A stretch of 32,948 bases of DNA from Spirochaetales bacterium (GTDB taxonomy: Bacteria; Spirochaetota; Spirochaetia; JAFGXN01). The translations under genes were made by a program, and so were the position numbers. A model generated the notes under the pieces. It ran no database searches, had not been told where the DNA came from, and saw only the letters and a program-made list of their open reading frames with translations. The first letter of the stretch is position 1, and each line of letters begins with the position of its first letter. Location of the stretch: assembly GCA_016936615.1 (NCBI GenBank), contig JAFGXN010000120.1, positions 1 to 32,948 on the forward strand. The letters are read 5' to 3'. Of this stretch, positions 25,573 to 32,947 are shown piece by piece.

Positions 25573-28500
25573 GTCGGTTCTTCCAATTTTCCTTTTTCCA
25601 AGTTTCTGCATCATCTTTTGGATCTACTAGTGGCTGACGACCACCAATTCCCATAGCATTTAATCTTTCAGCCTTAACGCCAAGAGATATTAAAATCTTA
25701 CGCACAGTTTCAGCACGAGCTAAAGACAATGGAACTAACTCTTCTGTCTCTTCCTTCTCTCGCTCAGTCTCATTGTACCATTTTACAGAATTAGCATGGC
25801 CTTCAACAGTTATTCGATAGCTATCATATTTCTTCAAGATTTCTGCTAATCGTCTAAGAACTCGCATATTCTTGTCAGCAATCTCTTTATCTTTTGTTTC
25901 AAGTTCAGCAGAATTAGGAGCAAAGTTGATATTAGCAATCTGAATCTTTAGCTTATCGCCAACTTTGACAACTAAGATATCAACTGGAATGATTCCTTCA
26001 ACAACTGCCTTATTTGCAACATTGTCAAATACAGTCATTACATACTTGTAATCTTCAGCAGAGAATACAGTCTCTCCAGAATCAGATCTTCCATCCCAGG
26101 TAATCTTGTTAACCTTATCTCCAAAACCTTCGTAAACCTTGAATAAGTTTCCTTTCGGATCAAAGATCTCAAACTTCCAGAATTTAATGCCTGAAGAGCT
26201 CTTCATAGAGAACATAATATCAACAGTATCGTCAATACCATCATTGTCAGGAGAGAATGGAACTGGAGCAAGCTTGACGCTAACAGCAGGAGCTGAAATA
26301 TCGAGTAAAATTTCATCTGATTCAGTATTAGGATTATTTCCTTTTACGTAGAGAATCTCGAAGTATACCTTATATTTGCCTTCAACAACTTTACCAGCAT
26401 CATTTTTGCCATCCCAGACAACCTTGCTAGGAATTCCCTTATCTGATTTGAAGTTTTTATATAGTCTTCCATTTAGATCGCGTACTTCAAGCTTCCAATC
26501 CTCGATGCCATCAGTAACATTTACCAAAGTTTCAATAACGACAGTATCAAAGATGTTATCTCCGTTTGGCGAGAATACAGCCTTATCCGCAGTTACAAAT
26601 ATTGCAGTAGCACGTGTATCAACCTCAATGCCCTTAACAATCTCTTGAGTCTTGTTACCAGCCTCATCTTCAGAGACAATTCTCAATGAATACTCACCAT
26701 CAGCAACTTTATTACCTTTATTATCTCGTCCATCCCAGTTAAAATCACTAATCTCACCTTGCCATACATACTCTTTGACAGCATTCATCTTAGTATTCAA
26801 GATCTCTGCAATCCATTTATCCTCTTTACTAGAAGTTGCCTTTACATTGAAAGAGTCTTTTTGACCATCACCATCAGGAGAGAATATTAAATTATCAAAA
26901 GTAATCTTTAGTTTTGGTGCAATTCTATCTACAACAATCTTTCTTGAGACTGCCTTCTCATCATTTCCGTTCTTGTACAGAACTCTTAGGGTTGCTGAAT
27001 ATTCACCCTCCGCAACAGAATCTCCTCTATTGTCGAATCCATCCCAGAAATATGATTTACCAACACTTGAAGAGTTTAAGATTTCACGAACAACCTCACC
27101 CTTGCTATCGATAATATTGATTGCACAATTTTCAATACCTGAAGAAACTGCGAGAACAGGGAAAATCTCAAGTTTGTCAAATTTCCCATCACCATTAGGG
27201 CTAAAAGCCTTTCTTGAAGTTCTAATCTCAACAGGAGTCTCCTTTGTATCAATTGAAAAAGTCAATAAATTACTTTCACCGTAGTTACCAGCACTATCAG
27301 TCGAGTAAAGCTTGTAAGTGTAAGTACCGTCAGGAATCATCTTACCATCAGCAAGATAACCATCCCATTCGAATTTGACTGGAGGTTCAGTAATATATGA
27401 GAATGCCTCAACAACACTTCCATCATCTTTGTTTGCAATCTCAGCTACCCAAGTACCTTCTTTACTTGTCTCATGGAAAAAGATATTCTCATCTTTATTA
27501 CCATCTCCGTCTGGAGAGAAGACATCGTATTCTTGTGAGATTCTAGCTCTCGGAGCAGTAATATCTACAATTATTTCAGGAGTTTGAGCCTTAGGGTTAT
27601 TGCCATTCATGTAGAGAAGCTCTAATTTTGCAATGTAAGAACCTTCAGGGATTACCTTTCCAATTAAATCATTTCCGAAAACAATACTCTTTGGAAAATC
27701 TTCTGTTCCATCAACAGTGTAGATTAGAGCGCTGTCGCTATTTAATATATCAAATTTCCAAGTTAAAATACCCTGAGTTACAGGAATGTCAAAAAAGATC
27801 TCTACACTCTCTTTTATATCATCATTGTTAGGTGACATAAAATTGTCAGAAACACTCATCCGTACAGGAGTCTCCTGAGTATTGATAATAATATTATTTA
27901 CAACATCTTCAGAGTAGTTACCAGCTCTATCTTTAGCAAAAATTCTATATGTATAGACACCATCAGGAAGTAAAATTCCCTTTGAGTCAGTTCCACCCCA
28001 AACAAAGTCTGAAGGTTTTTTATTTTTTAATTCTTTTCTGAATACAGTGCCAAGAAACGAGTTAGAGATTTCAATTACCCAAAGATCTTCTACAGAACCA
28101 TCTTGAGAGATAGATAATTTGCTTTTTTTCCCCACATTATTAGGATTAAAAATTTTCTCAATGCCACTAGGCTGATCTAAGGTAATCTGTGGAGCAGTAG
28201 CATCAATAACAAAAGGAATCTTTGTCGATCTAGCCCTGTTGTTATTATCATCCCAAGCTTCGATAAAGAAATAGTATATACCATCCTTTGCAACAGAGCC
28301 ATCCTCTGTAGTACAATCCCATATAATCTTATCAGGAATCTCAATCCCTGACTTTAATTTAAAATAGTCAGAAATACTCTTATTCTCTTCACGCTGCTCT
28401 TTGTTGCCAATTACACGAACGATATTTCCGTGAACATCCTCAACCACAAAATTATACCCAGCAATAAAACGCTTATCTGTAATCTTTAGAGGAATAATTA

Positions 28501-29782
28501 AATTATCATTTATACCATTATTATTTGGCGCAACATAAATTCTAATCTTCTCCTTGTCTTGAAAGCTTTTAGTCGCAGTTAACTGAGCCCTAAATTTCCT
28601 GTTTTTTTTTGATGAAGAGACCTGATTTTTCTCAGTAGAAGTCTTAGCCTCATCTGTAGAAGCCTCATTCTCATCATTTTCAGGGGTAAAATTGTAAATT
28701 GAATCAAAATCAATAATAATTACAGGAGCAAAAGAGTCATATACACCAATAGGAACCATAAATCCAAGAGAATAAGCCCATAAATCATTTCTACCAGCAG
28801 GTGAAAATCCACCTTTTAGATGAAATTCGTTGAAATCCTTCTTGTCTGAGTCCTCTTCTTTTATATCCTTCTCTTTATAACGATAGATAAAATTAATAGA
28901 TGGAAAAAGACTTGAATAAGTTGGCGTATCATTAAAGTTGTACCAACCAGCTAACTCACCGACATTTATTCTAGTACCAATATCAATTCTCATTACATCA
29001 CTGTAAGCAAAAGACATTCCAATTCCAAGCTTAATATTTTGAAAAGTCGGTAATTCTAGACTACTGCTAAATCCAAGCTTAAAATCATTCTTCTCAACTG
29101 CTGTAAAAGAGAGATTAACCTCTGGAGTGAACAACGCCATGTATCTCTGCTCAGTAGCTAAAGTACCCCATCCAATATTTTTAAGAGAAACACCATACAT
29201 AAAATCAGAGACTAGTGTTACACTTTTTACTCTATGGATAAAACCAGCATCGATTGTGAAGGCCCAAAAAGGAGTAGTCGCATCAGCCTTATTCTGTCCA
29301 AGGCTAACATTCATTCCAAAACCCAGAGAGTACTCAGGAGTTAAATCTCTAGCGTATGAAAAATTAATCCCACCCATATGTCCAAAATCGTAGTGATATG
29401 AATTACCTTGAAAATATTCACCAGAAAGTGTAAAAACACCAGCTTTACTTGGCAAAGATATTCCCAGATTCAAAATATTAGCAAAATAACCTAGCAAAAG
29501 AGCGTCAGGAAAAAGTAAGGGATTTATGCCAATTCCGTAATCATTTCCAACAATACCAGTATAGTTCATATCGAAGGTAATCCGTTGCTTATAAGCCGAA
29601 GCTGCCGGGTTAGAGGCATCATTTACTGAAGATTCGCCCTGAATATTTGCAGCAGGATTAGCCATATTTCCTGGCGACTTAAGATCTTCGAGCAAAGTCG
29701 AACCAGGAGGCAACTGCGATTGAGCAAACAACATACTTGCTGAAACAACAACCGCACCTAGAACCAATAAAATTTTTTTCAT
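25547..29782 (-). CDS. Large outer-membrane protein: barrel, FlgD-like Ig repeats, OmpA domain
   Basis: A 1411-residue exported protein. Signal peptide about 1-20 (cleavage likely after LFA). Residues about 45-330 are rich in Gly/aromatic beta strands resembling a PorV/FadL-like outer-membrane barrel. Eight Ig-like repeats follow, marked by F-S-P-N/D-G/N-D-G-type motifs near residues 417, 544, 647, 752, 858, 966, 1068 and 1173, each ending in a W-D-G-x-D/N turn. An OmpA domain (about 1275-1411) with INFAPNSAEL, LSLARAETV and NRRVEFILEK would bind peptidoglycan. AAGGAG precedes the ATG. It resembles gliding-type or surface proteins, but the role is unknown. Confidence 0.85.
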   Translation of the reverse strand: MKKILLVLGAVVVSASMLFAQSQLPPGSTLLEDLKSPGNMANPAANIQGESSVNDASNPAASAYKQRITFDMNYTGIVGNDYGIGINPLLFPDALLLGYFANILNLGISLPSKAGVFTLSGEYFQGNSYHYDFGHMGGINFSYARDLTPEYSLGFGMNVSLGQNKADATTPFWAFTIDAGFIHRVKSVTLVSDFMYGVSLKNIGWGTLATEQRYMALFTPEVNLSFTAVEKNDFKLGFSSSLELPTFQNIKLGIGMSFAYSDVMRIDIGTRINVGELAGWYNFNDTPTYSSLFPSINFIYRYKEKDIKEEDSDKKDFNEFHLKGGFSPAGRNDLWAYSLGFMVPIGVYDSFAPVIIIDFDSIYNFTPENDENEASTDEAKTSTEKNQVSSSKKNRKFRAQLTATKSFQDKEKIRIYVAPNNNGINDNLIIPLKITDKRFIAGYNFVVEDVHGNIVRVIGNKEQREENKSISDYFKLKSGIEIPDKIIWDCTTEDGSVAKDGIYYFFIEAWDDNNNRARSTKIPFVIDATAPQITLDQPSGIEKIFNPNNVGKKSKLSISQDGSVEDLWVIEISNSFLGTVFRKELKNKKPSDFVWGGTDSKGILLPDGVYTYRIFAKDRAGNYSEDVVNNIIINTQETPVRMSVSDNFMSPNNDDIKESVEIFFDIPVTQGILTWKFDILNSDSALIYTVDGTEDFPKSIVFGNDLIGKVIPEGSYIAKLELLYMNGNNPKAQTPEIIVDITAPRARISQEYDVFSPDGDGNKDENIFFHETSKEGTWVAEIANKDDGSVVEAFSYITEPPVKFEWDGYLADGKMIPDGTYTYKLYSTDSAGNYGESNLLTFSIDTKETPVEIRTSRKAFSPNGDGKFDKLEIFPVLAVSSGIENCAINIIDSKGEVVREILNSSSVGKSYFWDGFDNRGDSVAEGEYSATLRVLYKNGNDEKAVSRKIVVDRIAPKLKITFDNLIFSPDGDGQKDSFNVKATSSKEDKWIAEILNTKMNAVKEYVWQGEISDFNWDGRDNKGNKVADGEYSLRIVSEDEAGNKTQEIVKGIEVDTRATAIFVTADKAVFSPNGDNIFDTVVIETLVNVTDGIEDWKLEVRDLNGRLYKNFKSDKGIPSKVVWDGKNDAGKVVEGKYKVYFEILYVKGNNPNTESDEILLDISAPAVSVKLAPVPFSPDNDGIDDTVDIMFSMKSSSGIKFWKFEIFDPKGNLFKVYEGFGDKVNKITWDGRSDSGETVFSAEDYKYVMTVFDNVANKAVVEGIIPVDILVVKVGDKLKIQIANINFAPNSAELETKDKEIADKNMRVLRRLAEILKKYDSYRITVEGHANSVKWYNETEREKEETEELVPLSLARAETVRKILISLGVKAERLNAMGIGGRQPLVDPKDDAETWKKENWKNRRVEFILEK

Positions 29783-29818
29783 AAAAACTCCTTATATACA
29801 CTCATTTCATTCATATAC

Positions 29819-29980
29819 TTAGTTACATGATAACTTTTCAATATCTTCTATAGTTAAGCAGGAAAAAAGTATTTTTTCAATCTTCTCCAGCAACTTTTCT
29901 TCGCAATAACTTAAAACCAACTCATTTTTCTTTAAAAAGGCATAAAGTATCTTCAATTCCTCCAAAGAAAAATCAGTCAT
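29819..29980 (-). CDS. Small 53-residue protein
   Basis: A short ORF beginning MTDFSLEELKILYAFLKKNE, strongly helical and Leu/Glu/Lys-rich. Its ATG overlaps the end of the YkgJ-type gene by 8 bp, with GAGG about 10 nt upstream. The same frame is open further upstream to 30199, but that part is the shadow of the Cys-cluster gene. It is likely real because it fills the gap between two co-directional genes with a ribosome site and typical codons, but I recognise no family. Confidence 0.55.
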   Translation of the reverse strand: MTDFSLEELKILYAFLKKNELVLSYCEEKLLEKIEKILFSCLTIEDIEKLSCN

Positions 29981-30413
29981 AATACTCATCCTCATACTGC
30001 TTGCGAATCTCATTAACCTTCTCAGCTGAATAGAAATCACCAGAACCAATACCAGGACATGACATAGCTTCATCGTCCCAAGATTTCTGGTCGCGCAGAA
30101 TCGATGACCAAAACGGATAAGTCCTACACTGAACAGGTCGTGCCTCATAGACAGTGCAACCGCCATCCCAGAATATACAATCATACTCAGCAGTCTCAAT
30201 CAGCGAAAAAGACCTATACCCCTGCGGATTATAAATTGATCGACAGAATTTCTGCAAAAATTCATTCACCCCAAGCCCAAGAAACTCAGTTAAATTATTA
30301 ATATCACGTTCGGACAACCTCACAATCCCCGGCGTATGCCGACAGCAAGCAGAACATTGAGTACACTTAAAATACAAACCATTTGAGTAAAACATAGAAT
30401 CATTATAGAGCAT
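29973..30413 (-). CDS. YkgJ-family Cys-cluster (zinc/iron-chelating) protein
   Basis: A 146-residue protein of the CxxCxxCC family (UPF0153). The N-terminal cluster is CTQCSACCRHTPG (about 18-30), and further Cys residues follow in KFCRS, DCIFWDGGCTVYEARPVQCRTYPF and SCPGIGSG, together predicted to bind a metal cluster. The biochemical role is unknown. The start is uncertain: the ATG at 30413 has no ribosome site, and the ATG at 30395 (codon 7) lies 6 nt after a TATAAT (30407-30402) that would make it leaderless. It follows the tRNA terminator and so probably has its own promoter. Confidence 0.83.
   Translation of the reverse strand: MLYNDSMFYSNGLYFKCTQCSACCRHTPGIVRLSERDINNLTEFLGLGVNEFLQKFCRSIYNPQGYRSFSLIETAEYDCIFWDGGCTVYEARPVQCRTYPFWSSILRDQKSWDDEAMSCPGIGSGDFYSAEKVNEIRKQYEDEYYD
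30402..30407 (-). promoter_or_regulatory. Possible -10 element of the YkgJ-type gene
   Basis: A perfect TATAAT on the minus strand falls between the two possible start codons. No convincing -35 hexamer is seen; upstream is an A/T tract. The site is meaningful only if the downstream ATG (30395) is the true start. Confidence 0.3.
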
Positions 30414-30434
30414 TTTTGAAAAAATAAAAATAGG

Positions 30435-30470
30435 TAAAAAAGAAAAAGTCCTTCAAAATTATGAAGGACT
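30435..30470 (-). terminator. Intrinsic terminator of the tRNA operon
   Basis: On the minus strand AGTCCTTC (30470-30463), an 8-nt loop, and GAAGGACT (30454-30447) are followed by a T-rich run (TTTTTCTTTTTT). It starts 4 bp after the tRNA-Tyr 3' end. Confidence 0.85.
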
Positions 30471-30473
30471 CTA

Positions 30474-30556
30474 TGGGAAGAGAAGGATTCGAACCTTCGA
30501 AGGCGAATGCCGACAGATTTACAGTCTGCTCCCTTTGGCCACTGGGGTATCTTCCC
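30474..30556 (-). tRNA. tRNA-Tyr (anticodon GTA)
   Basis: An 83-nt class II tRNA with a long variable arm. Acceptor strands GGGAAGA and TCTTCCC pair perfectly, the discriminator is A, the anticodon loop is CTGTAAA with GTA, and the T arm has GGTTCGAATCC. The 3' CCA is not encoded, so it must be added by the CCA-adding enzyme. Confidence 0.96.
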
Positions 30557-30566
30557 GATTTGTAAT

Positions 30567-30640
30567 AGCCGCCTATCAGATTCGAACTGATGACCCCGAG
30601 ATTACAAGTCACGTGCTCTGGCCAGCTGAGCTAAGGCGGC
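30567..30640 (-). tRNA. tRNA-Thr (anticodon TGT)
   Basis: A 74-nt tRNA. Acceptor strands GCCGCCT and AGGCGGC pair perfectly, the D arm is TAGCTCAGCTGGCCAGAGCA, the anticodon loop is CTTGTAA with TGT, the T loop is TTCGAAT, and the discriminator is T, with no encoded CCA. It is 10 bp upstream of tRNA-Tyr and shares its promoter and terminator. Confidence 0.96.
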
Positions 30641-30661
30641 GTGCCTTAGTTACCCTCTCAA

Positions 30662-30688
30662 TCTATACGTATTAGAAAAAAATGTCAA
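30662..30688 (-). promoter_or_regulatory. Promoter of the tRNA-Thr/tRNA-Tyr operon
   Basis: A perfect TTGACA (30688-30683) is followed after 15 bp by TATAGA (30667-30662), or after 17 bp by TAGATT. The sequence after it is GC-richer (GAGAGGG), as is common at stable-RNA promoters. Confidence 0.6.
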
Positions 30689-30721
30689 GCAGTTATGGGA
30701 AAAAAATAGAAGAATATGGGC

Positions 30722-30874
30722 GGCCATTCTACGTTGTGAATTACATACAAGATAATTCAACCAAAAACACAACGCAGAATGCCAGGCTTTTCGGGCTACG
30801 CTATCGCTTCGGTCGCAAGCGACGCGGCAAAGCCGCCCCTACAATCCTTGCCGCGGATTAATTGTTGTAAGGAT
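30722..30874. repeat. GC-rich block of inverted repeats
   Basis: About 150 bp, much richer in GC than the surroundings from about 30781 on. An outer inverted repeat pairs GGCCATTCTACGTTGTG (30722-30738) with CACAACGCAGAATGCC (30768-30783) with one mismatch and one bulge. It is followed by hairpins TCGCTT/AAGCGA (30804-30822), GCGGC-AAA-GCCGC (30824-30836) and ATCCTT/AAGGAT (30844-30874). No ORF is seen. It looks like a dispersed REP- or MITE-like element; only one copy lies in this window. Confidence 0.6.
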
Positions 30875-30896
30875 CGGTTCTGGAATTCAGAGAATC

Positions 30897-31868
30897 TTAA
30901 TCAATAGTAACCTGAACTATCAAATAATTCCCAATAATCCCCACTATTAAAGACTCCCTAGAACCATATTTAGGATCTATTTCATAACCCAAAGGATATG
31001 ACTGAATCACCGCAACAAGTTTGGAATCTTTTGTAAATACGCTGACTTGTCTGTAATGTTTTTTCCCATATGCAAGGTAATATTTATCCGTATAAACCTT
31101 TTCAATAGATTGAAATACATTTGATTTTCCATAAAATACAGGAATATTTCTATGAATAATTCTAGAAAGATTTCTAGTTTTTAAAAATAATTCAACATCA
31201 ATAAGCCATGAACTATCTCGCTCTTTTGTTTCTAGCAATATAATACCTCTGGAAGATTGAAAATGTACATACTTATCAAGCCCAAAATCATAAAATTCTG
31301 TAGCTCCACTAACAAGATCTAAAACTATTAGGAATTTTCCATAATGAATAACAGCTTTATCACCACTAACAGCATACCCTCTATATAAGCTGCTATCATC
31401 CAAGACCTTTTTGCAGTAATCTTCTGTCCTAGAAGCAGCAAGATATACACCTTCACCTTCTACTTTAACAATAAATCTATCAAGACTTAAGTAATCAATT
31501 GTAAATTCAGAATCTCTCTTTGCAAAGTAATTAAAGCAATTACCTCGACTCTTCCCATTTGCATAATAAATTGTAAAAGTCTTCTTTTCCAAATTTAACC
31601 GCCCTAGATTAGGAGAATCATCCTTCTGGCTATTTTCAAAGAAAAAAGTTTTAAAAGATTTTTCCCAAGAACATGTAGGGTCATCATAAACAAACCTATG
31701 GTCAAACTCTTTTAAACGAACAATATCATCACCTAAATAAAAAATTGAGGAACTGCAAGTATTATCAGCTCCCTCCGATGGATTCTCCGGAACCTCATAG
31801 TAATCTACAGAAAATATTTGAAACTGTAGCATTGTAAAAAAGATAAATCCTATTATATATTTTTTCAT
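30897..31868 (-). CDS. Exported protein, function unknown
   Basis: A 323-residue protein with a signal peptide (MKKYIIGFIFFTMLQFQIFS, cleavage near residue 20). The mature part is rich in beta-strand-like alternation (FIVKVEGEGVYLA, GKFLIVLDLVSG, LIVGIIGNYLIVQV) and has several Cys residues (about 38, 67, 110 and 152) that may form disulfides. I recognise no family; a beta-propeller-like fold is possible. GAGGAG precedes the ATG. It follows the lipoprotein gene by 38 bp in the same direction. Confidence 0.75.
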   Translation of the reverse strand: MKKYIIGFIFFTMLQFQIFSVDYYEVPENPSEGADNTCSSSIFYLGDDIVRLKEFDHRFVYDDPTCSWEKSFKTFFFENSQKDDSPNLGRLNLEKKTFTIYYANGKSRGNCFNYFAKRDSEFTIDYLSLDRFIVKVEGEGVYLAASRTEDYCKKVLDDSSLYRGYAVSGDKAVIHYGKFLIVLDLVSGATEFYDFGLDKYVHFQSSRGIILLETKERDSSWLIDVELFLKTRNLSRIIHRNIPVFYGKSNVFQSIEKVYTDKYYLAYGKKHYRQVSVFTKDSKLVAVIQSYPLGYEIDPKYGSRESLIVGIIGNYLIVQVTID

Positions 31869-31906
31869 TTTTTTTCTCCTCGAAAATTAAAATCTGAAAT
31901 TCTTAG

Positions 31907-32377
31907 CTACTCATCCCTAACTGAATCTGTTTCGCAGAATCTTGGAGTACTCCGAGACTTAATTTTTATCTCCAGCATTTTTTGGCTTACAAAAGAGTTT
32001 ACTTTGATAAGTATAAAATCATTTTTTAGGTTATTAACGGTAAGAATTGTTTGATTTTCCTGAAAAATTGAAAAACTCTTTAGGCTTTTAAGAAAAACTA
32101 CATCATATCCATTTTCATGTTGCTCTAAATTAACTACGACCTTCTCAAACAATTGGTATCCATCGATTGTTAATATATACACATCCTCATGCTCCTCCAG
32201 TAAATAAGAATAATCAGCAATAATTTCTCCTGAAGTTTCAATTTGATCACACGAAAAAGCCCAGATTTGTACAGGAACATCTAAATTCTTAGATATTGTT
32301 CCCGTTTCATTTTTTTTGCAATTACTAAATATGACTAGTAGCAAAATAATAATGTAGAACTTCTTTAATTTATTCAA
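31907..32377 (-). CDS. Putative lipoprotein, TTG start
   Basis: A 156-residue protein with a lipoprotein signal: NKLKKFYIIILLLVIFSNC, basic n-region, hydrophobic core and a loose lipobox FSNC typical of spirochaetes, giving Cys20 at the mature N terminus. The start codon is TTG, fixed by a perfect AGGAGG 5 nt upstream; no ATG is available before the signal. The mature part is beta-rich and unrecognised. It probably shares an operon with the exported protein downstream and the broken gene upstream. Confidence 0.78.
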   Translation of the reverse strand: MNKLKKFYIIILLLVIFSNCKKNETGTISKNLDVPVQIWAFSCDQIETSGEIIADYSYLLEEHEDVYILTIDGYQLFEKVVVNLEQHENGYDVVFLKSLKSFSIFQENQTILTVNNLKNDFILIKVNSFVSQKMLEIKIKSRSTPRFCETDSVRDE

Positions 32378-32382
32378 AAAAT

Positions 32383-32388
32383 CCTCCT
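32383..32388 (-). promoter_or_regulatory. Ribosome-binding site that fixes a TTG start
   Basis: A perfect AGGAGG on the minus strand, 5 nt before TTG 32377, marks the lipoprotein start. Confidence 0.75.
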
Positions 32389-32410
32389 AATATATTATAT
32401 ATTTTTATTT

Positions 32411-32755
32411 TTATAGATGATTAACACCTTCATTATAAACTAGAACCCTCTTATCACTCGACAAAACATATCCATTTGCTAAACATAAAGAGGTAACAAT
32501 CCCATAGCCAGATAACTTTTCAATATTATCTGCACTATCTGGCAAATTAAAATCACTCTTAGATTCAAGAAGTTTCTTACAAAAATCTTCAATTATTTTC
32601 TTTGTTAGAGTCTGAAACTCAACAGGTCACAGTTGATAAATACTTATGTAATTTGCCCCTGTTACCATAAAAATAATACAAGCGAGTAAATTTTTTATTC
32701 TGCAAATACTTATCCAACTCTCAAAAGATTTTTTTTCACTAAAACTACCCTTCAT
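32411..32755 (-). pseudogene. ORF interrupted by one in-frame TGA
   Basis: From ATG 32755 the minus strand reads 42 codons (MKGSFSEKKSFESWISICRI, then a membrane segment at about 21-40 containing LLACIIFMVTGAN) to a TGA at 32629-32627. The same frame then continues for 71 codons without another stop (PVEFQTLTKKIIEDFCKKLL ... GYGIVTSLCLANGYVLSSDK) to TAA at 32413-32411. Both halves look coding, so a 113-residue membrane-anchored protein seems to have been cut by a nonsense change. The family is not recognised. The small size and the lack of a SECIS-like hairpin argue against a selenoprotein. Confidence 0.6.
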
Positions 32756-32764
32756 CCATAGAAT

Positions 32765-32792
32765 ATTTTAAATTTTAACTGCTAAATTTCAA
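32765..32792 (-). promoter_or_regulatory. Promoter of the interrupted ORF
   Basis: TTGAAA (32792-32787) and TAAAAT (32770-32765) are 16 bp apart on the minus strand. The predicted start, near 32758, is only about 3 nt before the ATG at 32755. Confidence 0.5.
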
Positions 32793-32824
32793 TTCTTTAG
32801 CTGAACTCATAACAAAAATGAATA

Positions 32825-32947
32825 CTAGTCTTCATCAGATTTTGCAGCCACCAGCTTATCGCAAACCTCTTCCAGATAAACTAATTCCCAGCCGTGGAAG
32901 ATTATTATTCCCTTCTTCAGGATAACCTCTCCGTATGGCGGGGTGTG
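32825..32947 (-). CDS. 3' end of a gene entering from the right edge
   Basis: The last 40 codons of a minus-strand gene, including PPYGEVILKKGIIIFHGWEL (residue numbering unknown) and ending KSDED before TAG at 32827-32825. The frame is open to the window edge and its base composition is less AT-rich than its neighbours. The family cannot be identified from this fragment. Confidence 0.5.
   Translation of the reverse strand, partial: HTPPYGEVILKKGIIIFHGWELVYLEEVCDKLVAAKSDED

Noticed and set aside
25573-25614. ATG at 25614 as the mltG start
   Set aside because: It would lengthen the overlap with the OmpA-type gene to 68 bp and lacks a ribosome site; it cannot be fully excluded.
29981-30199. 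Upstream part of a 126-codon ORF on the minus strand
   Set aside because: It is the shadow of the Cys-cluster gene in another frame; only the part from 29980 downstream is plausible.
32627-32629. Selenocysteine codon
   Set aside because: No stable SECIS-like hairpin follows the TGA, no redox motif surrounds it, and no selenoprotein genes are in the window; a nonsense change is simpler.
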